A stretch of 64,000 nucleotides of DNA from Bifidobacterium breve. Lineage in GTDB: Bacteria; Actinomycetota; Thermoleophilia; Solirubrobacterales; Solirubrobacteraceae. The notes under the pieces were generated by a model. It was not told the DNA's origin. It saw only the letters and a list, made by a program, of their open reading frames with translations, and did not search any database. Shown piece after piece: positions 33,197-42,008 of this stretch; the stretch's first letter is position 1; each line of letters opens with the position of its first letter. Both the position numbers and the translations under genes were made by a program. The DNA is taken from NCBI GenBank assembly GCA_945878865.1, contig CAMCUD010000012.1:62001-126000 (forward strand). Direction: 5' to 3'.

Positions 33197-34578
33197 CCCG
33201 TGACCCCGTCGGCGATCGCGCCCAGCGCGGTGAGCCCCGGGACGAACAGGTAGTCGCCGCCGCGCGTCGTGACGAATGGGCCCTGCGGCGCGAGGTAGAA
33301 CGGCGGGTCGTCGCCGGTCGCGCCCGGGACGACCATGCTCCCGCCGTTCTGACCGCCGAGGAGCCAGTCGGTGTCGTGGCCGAGTCCGAAGACGTTGCCG
33401 TCGTTGAGCCACTGGACCTGGATGCCCTCGAACTGGCGGGAGATGCTCGCGTTGAAGCACACAAACACCAGCCCGCGGTCCGCGCCGTCGTCCTCGAGCA
33501 CGCCCTCGGCGAGCGGCTCGCCGTAGGGCATGCCGCGCCGGATGATCCGGTGGCGGAAGCTCAGCCGGCCCTCGAACCCCAGCGCGTCGCGCGGGTTGGA
33601 GCGGCGCACGTGCGCGCCGAGCGGGCACCGGCGCCCGTCCTCGTCGTCGCCGTAGAGGAACGCGTTGGCGCCCGGCGCGGTCGCGTCGAACGTCCCCGGG
33701 TCGATCGGGTGGCTGACGAGCGGCGCGCCGTCCTCCCAGCGGCCGACGACCTTCGCGCGCAGCAGGCGCTCGTCGCCTCCCGCGTAGCGCGCCGCGGCGG
33801 CCGCGACGGTGCGGCGGAACAGCGCGACGTCCTGCCGCAGCTTGCGCCACACCATGTACGTGCCGTTGCGTCCGAGCGGCGAGGCCGGCGCGCTCGGCAG
33901 CCGGCCCTGCGGGTCCACCCGCGTGTCTTCGTCGGGGTAGCCGAGGATGAACTCGCCGGGCGCCAGCGCGCGCCAGCGGCCCGCGCGCAGCGGCACGCCG
34001 CCGCCTTCGGCCCGGTCGTCGCTCGCGCCCTCGATCGCGGGCTGCGCGAAGCCGTCGGCGAACCCGAAGTGCTCACGCGCGCCGTCGAGCGTGTGCGCGT
34101 GCTCTTCATGGGCGATCTCCAGGCCGTGCCGGACGACCTCGGTGCGCAGCTCCGTCAGCGCGGCCTCGAGCTCGCGCTCCCCGAGCCCGTTGAGCGTCAC
34201 CAGGACGTGCGGGTGCCGCAGGCCGCCATCCCACTGCTCGGGCGAGCTGGAACCCGTGTCGCCGAGCACCTTGGCGCGCAGCTCCATGCCTTCGAGGAAC
34301 TCGTCGCTGAATGTCCGCAGGACGCGCTCGGGCACGCCCAGGGCCGCCAGCCCCGGGGCGCTGAACGCCACGTTCCACGCGCACGAAGGTTTCTCGGCGC
34401 CGGGCCACGGCGCGGCATTCATCACCCGGTCGGCGATCGCGCGCAGCCAGTCCCGGCCCCCGGTCGGGTCGCGGATCGTCACGAAGACGTAGCTCGTGCG
34501 CCCGTACGCGTTGCCGTACGCGCGCAGGATGTCGCCCTGGATGTCGCCGAGGTCCAGCGCGGTCGCGGTGGCGGTCAT
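33193..34578 (-). CDS. DyP-type haem peroxidase
   Basis: This 461-residue protein has the DyP signature GFADG (172-176) with distal Asp175, the proximal His323 in CPLGAHVRRSNPRD, and the R-x-x-R-region IIRRGMPYGEP. It ends in the usual VFVCFNASISRQFEGIQ barrel. It lacks a Tat signal, so it acts in the cytoplasm. It oxidises dyes, phenols or other substrates with H2O2. It overlaps both neighbours by four bases (ATGA), so its production is tied to the FYSAYP proteins upstream and the P450 downstream. The natural substrate is unknown. Confidence 0.93.
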   Translation of the reverse strand: MTATATALDLGDIQGDILRAYGNAYGRTSYVFVTIRDPTGGRDWLRAIADRVMNAAPWPGAEKPSCAWNVAFSAPGLAALGVPERVLRTFSDEFLEGMELRAKVLGDTGSSSPEQWDGGLRHPHVLVTLNGLGERELEAALTELRTEVVRHGLEIAHEEHAHTLDGAREHFGFADGFAQPAIEGASDDRAEGGGVPLRAGRWRALAPGEFILGYPDEDTRVDPQGRLPSAPASPLGRNGTYMVWRKLRQDVALFRRTVAAAAARYAGGDERLLRAKVVGRWEDGAPLVSHPIDPGTFDATAPGANAFLYGDDEDGRRCPLGAHVRRSNPRDALGFEGRLSFRHRIIRRGMPYGEPLAEGVLEDDGADRGLVFVCFNASISRQFEGIQVQWLNDGNVFGLGHDTDWLLGGQNGGSMVVPGATGDDPPFYLAPQGPFVTTRGGDYLFVPGLTALGAIADGVTG

Positions 34579-35147
34579 GATCCGCCCACCTCGGCGAGGA
34601 AGCGCCGCTGCAGCTCCTCGGCCGTCAGCATCGGCGCGTCGACCGCGAGCGCCCGCAGCGCGGCCTGCTGGCGCAGCACCCGCCGGACCTCGCCGACGGT
34701 CGTGTTCGGGTACGCGCTGTAGAACAGCCCCGTGTCGATCTGGTTGTGGCGCAGGTAGCGGACCAGGTCGGCGCCCTCGGCCGGGTCGGGCGCGTTGATG
34801 CAGTGCCGCCAGATCATGCGCGTCTCGGGCGCCAGCTCGGCGCACAGCTCCTCGAGGTAGCTCTGGATGTCCCCGTCGATGCAGCAGGTGAAGATGAGGT
34901 GCGGGCAGCCCATCGTGTCGGCGCCACCCTGCGACGGGTCGGTGACGAAGTCCTCGCAGACCACCCAGCGACCGAAGTGGGTGCGGGGCAGGCGCGCGAG
35001 CGGGCTCGGTCCGTCGCCGGCCCCGAGCGCCTCGAGGTCAGCGCGCAGCAGGTCCTCGTGCCCGGCCTTGATCGGGGTGAGCGCCATGAACGCCGACGCC
35101 TGCCCGCAGCGGTTGCCGTCCCGGAGCGCGGTGAGATCTAACAGCAT
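34575..35147 (-). CDS. FYSAYP-motif protein B, unknown function
   Basis: This 190-residue protein is a paralogue of the upstream gene product. They share GNRxGxAxA near the N-terminus, SxLxRLxxxHFxRW (here SPLARLPRTHFGRW), xPHLxF, a YLxxN stretch and FYSAYPxxTxxxxxRxL (here LFYSAYPNTT). The conserved His-Phe-x-Arg-Trp strand and pairing with a DyP peroxidase suggest an alpha/beta (ferredoxin-like) fold related to DyP half-domains; this is inference. It has several cysteines (CGQ, CED, CCIDG, CAEL, HCINA). It overlaps the upstream gene by 10 bases and the DyP gene by four. Confidence 0.78.
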   Translation of the reverse strand: MLLDLTALRDGNRCGQASAFMALTPIKAGHEDLLRADLEALGAGDGPSPLARLPRTHFGRWVVCEDFVTDPSQGGADTMGCPHLIFTCCIDGDIQSYLEELCAELAPETRMIWRHCINAPDPAEGADLVRYLRHNQIDTGLFYSAYPNTTVGEVRRVLRQQAALRALAVDAPMLTAEELQRRFLAEVGGS

Positions 35148-35749
35148 CGCTGCGCCTCGGCCATGAGCGTGCCGAACGCGGCGGCGAACTCGTCGGGCGG
35201 CATGTCGGCGGCCCGGGCGCGCAGGTCGGCGAGGAGCTCGTCGAGCTCCAGGGCCCGCGTGATCTGTGTGGCCGTCGCCTGCGGGTAGGCGGAGTAGAAG
35301 TGGCTCGCCTCCATCTCGTTGGCCTTGATGTACGCCTTGAACGGGCCGGTCGGCAGCGCCTTGGGGAAGCCGTAGGAGCTGCCCCAGAACAGCCACATCC
35401 CGCGGGTGAGGATGTGGGAGAACGCGTCGATGTACTCCTCCCAGCCGCCGTTGAAGTTGCTCTCGAAGTAGAGGTGGGGATGGCGCAGCTTGATCTCCGG
35501 CTGCGGCGCGCCGTTGTACGGGATCTCGCGGATGAGGCTCCACCGCGCGAAGTGGATGAACGACAGCCGCTGCAGCGTGGAGATCGTCTGCGGCGCGATC
35601 TTCGGGACGGTGAAGACGACGGGCAGTGCGGCCCGTCCCCACCACTTCACCGTGCTGAACACGGTGATGGCGATGGCATAGCCGTCGCGGTTGCCGGGCC
35701 GGGTCCCGGTGGCCGTCGTCGGAGTGGTCAGCGACGCCGTGGCGTTCAT
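35138..35749 (-). CDS. FYSAYP-motif protein A, unknown function (first gene of the DyP/P450 operon)
   Basis: This 203-residue protein shares the order of motifs with protein B: GNRDGYAIA, STLQRLSFIHFARW, HPHLYFESNFNG, YIKAN and SHFYSAYPQATATQITRAL. A hydrophobic patch (GMWLFWGSSYGFP) could dock onto a haem protein or membrane. I know of no characterised function for the family. Together with B, the DyP peroxidase and the P450 it makes a four-gene operon in which every junction overlaps, so the four products are probably made in fixed proportion and may form a complex. Confidence 0.78.
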   Translation of the reverse strand: MNATASLTTPTTATGTRPGNRDGYAIAITVFSTVKWWGRAALPVVFTVPKIAPQTISTLQRLSFIHFARWSLIREIPYNGAPQPEIKLRHPHLYFESNFNGGWEEYIDAFSHILTRGMWLFWGSSYGFPKALPTGPFKAYIKANEMEASHFYSAYPQATATQITRALELDELLADLRARAADMPPDEFAAAFGTLMAEAQRCC

Positions 35750-35836
35750 GGCACGACGACGCTACGCCCGCATCCGAAACCCAGTCAACCGAACCGAACG
35801 TCGCTCCGGAAAGCCGCCCCTGCGACACTGGTCTGC

Positions 35837-36454
35837 ATGACCACGGACGCCGCCAGGCGCGGCCCGCTCGACCTCGACTCCGATGTCCGCCACGGCCTCG
35901 TGTTCGTGGGGGTGATGGCGGTGATCATGTGGGTCGCCGAGATCGTCGACACCGTCATGGGCGGCGACCTCGACGCGTACGGGATCGAACCGCGCGACAC
36001 CGACGGGCTGGACGGCATCGTCTTCGCGCCGTTCCTGCACGGCGGCTTCGACCACCTGATCGCCAACACGGTGCCGTTCCTCGTGCTCGGCGCGATCATC
36101 GCGCTGAGCGGCCTGGCGCGGGTGGCGCTCGTCACGCTCATCGTCATGGTCGTCGGCGGTCTCGGGACGTGGCTCGTGGCGCCTTCGCACACCGTGCACA
36201 TCGGAGCCAGCGGCGTCGTGTTCGGCTACGCGGGCTACCTCATCGCCCGCGCGGTCTACACCCGCAGCCTCAGCCACCTGGCCGCAGGCATCATCGTCGT
36301 CGCGATCTGGGGCTTCACGCTGCTCGGCGGCCTGCTGCCGCAAGACGGCATCTCCTGGCAGGGCCACCTCTTCGGGCTGGTCGGCGGCGTCGTCGCGGCG
36401 TGGGCGCTCGACGGGCGCGACGCCCGCCGAGCTCGTCCGGAGCCGGCGGTCTAG
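35837..36454 (+). CDS. Rhomboid-family intramembrane serine protease
   Basis: This 205-residue membrane protein has the rhomboid catalytic motif GASG with Ser125, the histidine in WQGHLFG (His177) and the upstream HLIAN motif (73-77). It cleaves transmembrane segments inside the membrane. It has six membrane helices. It diverges from the DyP/P450 operon across 87 bases with no clear shared operator. Its end overlaps the convergent secreted protein gene by four bases. Confidence 0.92.
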   Translation: MTTDAARRGPLDLDSDVRHGLVFVGVMAVIMWVAEIVDTVMGGDLDAYGIEPRDTDGLDGIVFAPFLHGGFDHLIANTVPFLVLGAIIALSGLARVALVTLIVMVVGGLGTWLVAPSHTVHIGASGVVFGYAGYLIARAVYTRSLSHLAAGIIVVAIWGFTLLGGLLPQDGISWQGHLFGLVGGVVAAWALDGRDARRARPEPAV

Positions 36455-37242
36455 ATGCGGCTCGACGACTTCTGCTTGCGCTTCTTCGTGCAGGTCCGGT
36501 AGGTCCGCGTCCCCGTGATCGTCTTGCCGAGCACGGTCTTCGCGGTGATCTTCACCTTGTAGCGGCCCTTCGGCAGGCCGGTGAGGTTGACCGGCGCGGT
36601 GATGCGATCGCGCTTGATCGTGCGCACGAGCTTGCCGTTGACGAAGACCTTCGCGCTGTCCAGCGCGTCGCCCTTGGGCTCCTTCAGGCGGATCTTGAAG
36701 CTGCGCTTGCTCAGGCACTTCTTCGCGCCCTGGCTGGGCAGGACGGCGATGTCCTTGACGGTCGGCGGGGCCGGCGGCGGGGCCACGAGGTCGGAGTCGA
36801 CGCAGCCCGTCGTGGTGTTGGCGGAGGTTCCGGCCGCGTCGATCGTCGGCTGCTGGTCCGGGAACTCGGGCCCCGCGAAGCAGACGCGCAGGAAGGTCGT
36901 GCCATCGGGCTTCTTCAAGGTCCGAAACGCGGTGTTGCCCCGGCCGATCGTCTCGCACGTCGTGCTGTTGAACCACTGGTGCTGGCCGAAGTACTGCCCG
37001 TCAGGCTGGGCGCGCAGGCCGAGCCACGTCTGCTCTCCGACCGGATGCACGCAGTTGGAGAAGCGGGTCTCGCGGATGATGGTGCCGGTGAAGCTGCCAT
37101 CTGCGGCGGGCTGCACCGCGAGTTGCCCGCCGGTGAAGGACCAGGTGCCTTCGATGTCGGCGGCGGCGTGGGCCGCGGCGGGCGCGGCGGCGAGGATGGC
37201 GGCGGCGGCGAGAGCCGCGCGGCGGATGGTGGCGGCGGACAT
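36451..37242 (-). CDS. Secreted two-domain protein (lipocalin-like N-terminus, Ig-like C-terminus)
   Basis: This 263-residue protein has a signal peptide ending at AHA-AA. The N-terminal domain starts DIEGTWSFTGGQLAVQP and contains cysteines (NCVHP, TCETI, VCFAG, GCVDS). This resembles small beta-barrel (lipocalin-like) domains. A proline linker (PPPAPP) leads to a basic beta-sandwich (KKCLSKRSFKIRLKEPKGD...GRYKVKITAKTV), common in this organism's secreted proteins. The lysine-rich tail KKRKQKSSSR might contact the cell wall. The function is unknown. Confidence 0.75.
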   Translation of the reverse strand: MSAATIRRAALAAAAILAAAPAAAHAAADIEGTWSFTGGQLAVQPAADGSFTGTIIRETRFSNCVHPVGEQTWLGLRAQPDGQYFGQHQWFNSTTCETIGRGNTAFRTLKKPDGTTFLRVCFAGPEFPDQQPTIDAAGTSANTTTGCVDSDLVAPPPAPPTVKDIAVLPSQGAKKCLSKRSFKIRLKEPKGDALDSAKVFVNGKLVRTIKRDRITAPVNLTGLPKGRYKVKITAKTVLGKTITGTRTYRTCTKKRKQKSSSRI

Positions 37243-37298
37243 GCCGCCACCGTATGCCGATCGGTCAGCGCCGTCTGTCGAATCGGCGACAGTCGCCG

Positions 37299-38183
37299 TC
37301 AGTCGTACTGATCGAGGTCGTACCGGTCGACGAGCGACAGCAGCTTCGTCGCGTACGCCGGGTCGGTCGCGTAGCGCCGGGCGACCTCGCGCAGGAAGCG
37401 GCGCGGGTTGTCGGTGTACTTGAACGCCGGCGCGTAGACCGGGTTCGCGCGCAGCCGCGCGCCGTAGTCGAGGATCGACGCGTCAAGGGTGCTGTACGCC
37501 CGGAACGCGCCGACGGTCAGCACGAGGGTGCCGCCCTCGGATTCGCGTGTCTTCTTCAGGACGCAGCCCACGGCGTTGCCCTCCCAGCGGTAGCGGCCCG
37601 GCGTGCTCGTGGGCTGGGCTTTCATCCCGAAGTAGTTGTTCGCCAGCGCGGCGATCTTCCCGGCGCCGGTCTCCAGGATGCTCTGGGCCAGCGCCGCGGA
37701 GACGGGCACGTCGTACGTGTCGCGGTTCTTCCGGGCGCCGGGCAGCGCCGCGGAGATGAACGCCTCGGGCGTGGTGAACGGCGGGATGAGCGTGACTGGC
37801 GCGACGATCCCGCAGTTGCCCTCGACGATCCCCGTCGAGGCGGGCGTCGTGGGCGCGGGGATGCCGCACAGCGGCGCGGTCAGCGCCTGGGTCGAGCCGG
37901 TGAGCAGGCCGTCGGCGATCCATCCGCGGCGGCCGCCGACGATCACGCGCGACCAGATCCGCGAGGGGCCGTCGCGCTTCGTGGTGGCGACGCCGCCGAG
38001 CTGCTGGCAGACCACCGTCGCCTTCGTGCCCGTCTTGACCTTGGCGAGGACCTTGCCGCCCCCGGGCTTGGAGCGGAAGTTCGCGCTGCCGGTGACCGTC
38101 GCGGGGACGGCGGCGGCGAGCGCGGCGGACGGCGCGGCGGCCAGCAGTGCCGCGACGACGACGAACAGACGGACCACGGACAT
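37299..38183 (-). CDS. Secreted cell-wall hydrolase: SH3b domain plus GH73-like glucosaminidase
   Basis: This 294-residue protein has a signal peptide (cleavage near ALA-AA). An SH3b-like domain follows (TGSANFRSKPGGGKVLAKVKTGTKATVVC, about 30-95). The catalytic domain has ALAQSILETGAGKIAALANNYFGMK (Glu of the glucosaminidase family) and ends with DYGARLRANPVY and YATDPAYATKLLSLVDRY. It would cut glycan strands of peptidoglycan. It follows the glycosidase gene at 38184 without any gap, so the two form one envelope-remodelling operon. Confidence 0.9.
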   Translation of the reverse strand: MSVVRLFVVVAALLAAAPSAALAAAVPATVTGSANFRSKPGGGKVLAKVKTGTKATVVCQQLGGVATTKRDGPSRIWSRVIVGGRRGWIADGLLTGSTQALTAPLCGIPAPTTPASTGIVEGNCGIVAPVTLIPPFTTPEAFISAALPGARKNRDTYDVPVSAALAQSILETGAGKIAALANNYFGMKAQPTSTPGRYRWEGNAVGCVLKKTRESEGGTLVLTVGAFRAYSTLDASILDYGARLRANPVYAPAFKYTDNPRRFLREVARRYATDPAYATKLLSLVDRYDLDQYD

Positions 38184-39506
38184 TCAGGCTACCTCCTGCG
38201 TTGGCGTTGCCCAGCGGCTCAGCGAGCCGTCCTCGAAGCGCAGCCGCACACGAGGCAGCCGGCGGATGCGCAGGGCGAAATAGCGAGTGGCGCGCCGCGA
38301 CGCGACGACGCCGTCGGGGCCGAGCACGGTCACACGGCCGGCGTGCGGGACGCGCCCCCACACGAGCAGACCCCGGCCGCGGGGCACGGCGACCACCGGC
38401 AGCCGGTAGGCCGCGAGCAGCGCCTTGGGCCGGCCGTCGGCGAAGCGCAGCCCCGTCTGGAAACCGGTCGGCTCAGGGTCGTCGCGGATCGCGTACTGCG
38501 TGAACGACCGGATCCGCGGGGTGCGCCACGCGATGAACTCCGCCTCGTTGACGAGCTGCGCCTGGCGGGCCTGCGAGACGCCGCGCCGGTCGGGCTTCGA
38601 CTGGACGCCGTTCTCGGTGTCCCACACGGGCAGGTCGGCGCGCAGGCGGCCTTGGCGGCCGGCGACCGCGAGCAGCGTGCGCAGCCCGTCGAGGTAGGAG
38701 GGCGAGAGGTCGTCCTCGGTGGGCGGCAGCGCGAACGGACCCTCGCTGGCGCGGAAGTACCCGTGGATGGCCCAGCCGGTGCCGGGCAGCCGGGAGAAGC
38801 GCCGCCCGCATCCGGGGTGGCGCGGCCCCCGGACGGGGCGCAGTGCGGGGTCGAGGCAGAGCAGCTCGCGGGCGAACGCCAGCGGGCGCATGGTGCAGGA
38901 CGCGCACCGGCCGTCGCTGCCGACCGGCAATCCCGGCCCGATGAGGATGGTGTCGCGGCCGTGGCCGGTCGCGGAAAGCGCCCGCCCGCCGGCGCGCAGC
39001 AGGTCGCGGTAGCGCGCCGGCGCCAGGCGGGTCCCGTCCCGCGCGCGTTGCGGGGCGAGGAACTCCGGGTGGTTCGGCTCGTTCCAGAGCTGCCAGCGAC
39101 GCACGCCCGGATAGCGGCGGCCCGCAGCGGCGACGAACCGCTCGTACGCGGCGACGTCCGGGCGCACGGAGTGGAACTCGCCGATGGTCCCGGCGGCCCA
39201 GTCCGGGGCGGGGGAGGTCAGGACGAGCAGCGGCTCGAGCCCGCGGGCGCGCGCGGCGGCGACGAACGCGTCGTACCGCGACCAGTCCGTCGGGCCGCTG
39301 CGCGTCGGCTGGACGAAGCGCCACACCACCTGGGCGCGGACGACGTCCACGCCGCTGACCACGGCGAGGTCGAGCGCGGCGTCGCGCTCGGCGCCGCCGG
39401 AGAGGACCATGAGCCGGTCGTCCTCCAGGATGCGCAACGGGCGCGCCGCCGCGGGGGCGGCGGACACGAGCACGAGCAGCACGACGAGGGACAGCGCACG
39501 GATCAC
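38184..39506 (-). CDS. Secreted glycoside hydrolase, (beta/alpha)8 clan A type (GH5/GH39-like)
   Basis: This 440-residue protein has a signal peptide (AAPAAA-RP) and a TIM-barrel glycosidase layout. It shows the acid/base motif RRWQLWNEPNHPE (Glu about 144) and a later WDTENGV with the probable nucleophile Glu. FVQPTRSGPTDWSRYDAFVAAARA matches strand-helix units of clan A enzymes. The exact family and sugar specificity are uncertain. Its stop abuts the start of the glucosaminidase gene, so the two probably act on the same cell-surface polymer. Confidence 0.82.
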   Translation of the reverse strand: MIRALSLVVLLVLVSAAPAAARPLRILEDDRLMVLSGGAERDAALDLAVVSGVDVVRAQVVWRFVQPTRSGPTDWSRYDAFVAAARARGLEPLLVLTSPAPDWAAGTIGEFHSVRPDVAAYERFVAAAGRRYPGVRRWQLWNEPNHPEFLAPQRARDGTRLAPARYRDLLRAGGRALSATGHGRDTILIGPGLPVGSDGRCASCTMRPLAFARELLCLDPALRPVRGPRHPGCGRRFSRLPGTGWAIHGYFRASEGPFALPPTEDDLSPSYLDGLRTLLAVAGRQGRLRADLPVWDTENGVQSKPDRRGVSQARQAQLVNEAEFIAWRTPRIRSFTQYAIRDDPEPTGFQTGLRFADGRPKALLAAYRLPVVAVPRGRGLLVWGRVPHAGRVTVLGPDGVVASRRATRYFALRIRRLPRVRLRFEDGSLSRWATPTQEVA

Positions 39507-39550
39507 GACAGTCCGTAACTCTTCGGCAGCCCCGCCGTTTCGCTTTCACC

Positions 39551-40381
39551 ATGCGACGACCCGCCCTTCTGCTCCTCGCGTTCGCCCTGACCCTCGTGCC
39601 GGCCGTCCCTGCGGCCGCCGCGAAGTCCAGCCTGCGTGTCACGCCCAAGCGCGGCACACCGACCACGGTGTTCCGCGTGGTGTTCCGCCCCCAGCAGACC
39701 ACCGGGGCGCACGACACGTACGTCGTGCGCATGGACTGGCGCGGCAAACGCGCGCCGAAGGGCTGCGACCGCTACGCGTCGGTCGAGGTCACCCGCGCGA
39801 AGCGGCGGACGTGGAAGGCCGTGCGCCTGCGTCCGAACGCGCCGCGCCGCGCGCCCCGGTGGTGCACCGGCACGTGGGTCGGCCGCGTCGTCGAGCGTCA
39901 CACCGAGGACTGCGAAGGCGACGAGATCTGCCGCGACACCGACGAGGACTGGGAGGAGCAGCGGTGGTACCGCCGGATCGTTGCGACACCCGCCCGCGCG
40001 CGCGCCGCCAAGGCGAAGGGGCTGAAGGTCACGCCACGGGTCGCGTCGCCGAGGACCCCCTTCCGGATCGCCTTCCGGCCCAAGCGGACGCTCAAGGGCT
40101 GGGAGGAGGACCGGTACGTCGTGCGGATGGATTGGCGCGGCGGCCGCGCGAAGCGCTGCGATCGCTTCGCCACGGTCGACCTCTATGGGATCCGCCGCGG
40201 CCGGTGGAAGGCCGTGCGGCTGCGGCCCGACACGCCGCGGCGCCACCCGCGCTGGTGCAAGGGCACGTGGAGCGGCCGGATCCTCTACGTTGTGGTCGAC
40301 GACTGCGGCGGCGACGAGATCTGCCGCGACCCGGACGAGGACGCCACCGTGGAGCGGCGGTTCACCCGGCGCGTGCGCTGA
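39551..40381 (+). CDS. Secreted protein made of two tandem about 120-residue repeats
   Basis: This 276-residue protein has a signal peptide (AVPAAAA-KS). Two copies of one domain follow. Copy 1 has LRVTPKRGTPTTVFRVVFRP, TYVVRMDWRG, WKAVRLRPNAPRRAPRWCTGTW and DCEGDEICRDTDED. Copy 2 has LKVTPRVASPRTPFRIAFRP, RYVVRMDWRG, WKAVRLRPDTPRRHPRWCKGTW and DCGGDEICRDPDED. Each has four cysteines and an acidic CxGDEICRDxDED loop that could bind a metal such as Ca2+ (inference). I do not recognise the family. The gene diverges from the glycosidase operon, so a cell-surface role is likely. Confidence 0.78.
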   Translation: MRRPALLLLAFALTLVPAVPAAAAKSSLRVTPKRGTPTTVFRVVFRPQQTTGAHDTYVVRMDWRGKRAPKGCDRYASVEVTRAKRRTWKAVRLRPNAPRRAPRWCTGTWVGRVVERHTEDCEGDEICRDTDEDWEEQRWYRRIVATPARARAAKAKGLKVTPRVASPRTPFRIAFRPKRTLKGWEEDRYVVRMDWRGGRAKRCDRFATVDLYGIRRGRWKAVRLRPDTPRRHPRWCKGTWSGRILYVVVDDCGGDEICRDPDEDATVERRFTRRVR

Positions 40382-40403
40382 GCGTCTGCGGCAGGATCGG
40401 CGC

Positions 40404-41996
40404 ATGCCTTCTGCCGACTACGTGATCGTGGGTGCGGGCTCGGCCGGCTGCGTGCTGGCCGCCCGCCTGTCCGAGGACCCGTCCGTGCGTGTGCTGCTGC
40501 TGGAGGCCGGCGGCTCGGGCCGGCATCCGAACATCGCGATTCCGGCGGCCTTCGGCAAGCAGTTCCGGACGAAGCTCGACTGGGGCCTGGACACCGAGCC
40601 CGAGCCGCATTGCGACGGGCGCCGCCTCTACGTTCCACGCGGACGCGGCCTCGGCGGCTCCAGCGCGATGAACGCGATGCTCTACGTCCGCGGCCGCCCG
40701 CTGGACTACGACCTGTGGCAGGCCGAGGGCGCGGAAGGCTGGGGCTGGGACGACGTCCGCCCGTACTTCCTGCGCGCCGAGGACAACGCGCGCGGCGCCT
40801 CCGAGCACCACGCCGTCGGCGGCCCGCTTCGTGTTGAGGACGAGCGCTCGCCCCGGCCGCTCACCCCGCGGTTCCTCGCGGCGGCCGAGGCGCAGGGCAT
40901 CCCGTACATCGACGACTACAACGGGCCCGAGCAGGACGGCTGCGCGCTCGTCCAGGTCACGCAGAAGGGCGGCCGGCGGTGGAGCACCGCCCGCGGGTAC
41001 CTGCGGCCGGCGATGGGGCGGGAGAACCTCGAGGTCGTCACGCACGCGCAGGTCCAGCGGATCGAGCTGCGCGGCGGCCGCGCGGTCGGCGTGCACTACC
41101 GCGACCGCCGCGGGCGCGCGCAGGTCGCCCACGCCGAGCGCGAGGTGATCATCTCGGCGGGCGCGATCGCGAGCCCGCAGCTGCTCATGCTCTCGGGAAT
41201 CGGGCCGGCGGACCACCTCACGTCCGTGGGCCTGAGCGTCGAGCACGACCTCCCCGGCGTCGGGCAGAACCTGCAGGACCACCCGTACGTCGTGTGCGTC
41301 TGGCACGTCGACGGCGGCGGCTCGCTCGTCGACGCCGAGCATCCGAAGTTCCTCGCCGAGTGGCTCCTGCGCGGCAGCGGGCCGCTGACGTCCACGGTCG
41401 CCGAGGCGTTCGCGTTCGTCCGCACCCGGCCCGGCCTGCCAGCCGCCGACATCCAGTTCCATTTCGCGCCCGCGTACTTCGTCGAGCACGGCTTCGAGAC
41501 GTACGACCACGACGCGATGACCAACGGCCCAGTGCTCATCACGCCGAAGAGCCGGGGCAGCGTGACGCTGCGCAGCGCCGATCCGGCGGCCGCGCCGAAG
41601 ATCCTCACGAACACCCTCAGCGAGCCCGAGGACCTCCAAGCGCTCATCGCGGGAGTGCGGATCGCGCGGGAGATCGCGGCGCAGTCGCCGCTGCGCGAGG
41701 TGGCCACGCGCGAGCTGCTCCCCGGCCCGGACGTCGGCGACGACGACCTCGAGGGCGACGTGCGCCGCCGGGTCGAGCTCCTCTACCACCCGGTCGGCAC
41801 GTGCCGGATGGGGGCGCCCGGCGACGAGCTCGCGGTGCTCGACCCACAACTGCGTGTGCGCGGGATCGAGGGGTTGCGTGTGGTTGACGCCTCGGTCATG
41901 CCGGTCATCCCGGGCGGCAACACGAACGCTCCGACGATCATGGTGGCCGAACGTGCCGCGGACCTCATCCGCGATCGCGTCCCCGCCCCGGCGTAG
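40404..41996 (+). CDS. GMC-family FAD oxidoreductase (choline dehydrogenase-like)
   Basis: This 530-residue protein has the FAD motif YVIVGAGSAGCVLAARLSED (residues 5-24), the GMC signature 1 region RGRGLGGSSAMNAMLYVRG, signature 2 GAIASPQLLMLSGIGP, and the C-terminal YHPVGTCRMG...DASVMPVIPGGNTNAPTIM. It oxidises primary alcohols to aldehydes with FAD. It resembles the choline/alcohol dehydrogenase branch rather than the ChoD-like protein at 12411. A multicopper oxidase gene follows 12 bases later. The substrate is not predictable. Confidence 0.93.
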   Translation: MPSADYVIVGAGSAGCVLAARLSEDPSVRVLLLEAGGSGRHPNIAIPAAFGKQFRTKLDWGLDTEPEPHCDGRRLYVPRGRGLGGSSAMNAMLYVRGRPLDYDLWQAEGAEGWGWDDVRPYFLRAEDNARGASEHHAVGGPLRVEDERSPRPLTPRFLAAAEAQGIPYIDDYNGPEQDGCALVQVTQKGGRRWSTARGYLRPAMGRENLEVVTHAQVQRIELRGGRAVGVHYRDRRGRAQVAHAEREVIISAGAIASPQLLMLSGIGPADHLTSVGLSVEHDLPGVGQNLQDHPYVVCVWHVDGGGSLVDAEHPKFLAEWLLRGSGPLTSTVAEAFAFVRTRPGLPAADIQFHFAPAYFVEHGFETYDHDAMTNGPVLITPKSRGSVTLRSADPAAAPKILTNTLSEPEDLQALIAGVRIAREIAAQSPLREVATRELLPGPDVGDDDLEGDVRRRVELLYHPVGTCRMGAPGDELAVLDPQLRVRGIEGLRVVDASVMPVIPGGNTNAPTIMVAERAADLIRDRVPAPA

Positions 41997-42008
41997 TGTC
42001 CGCGCGCC

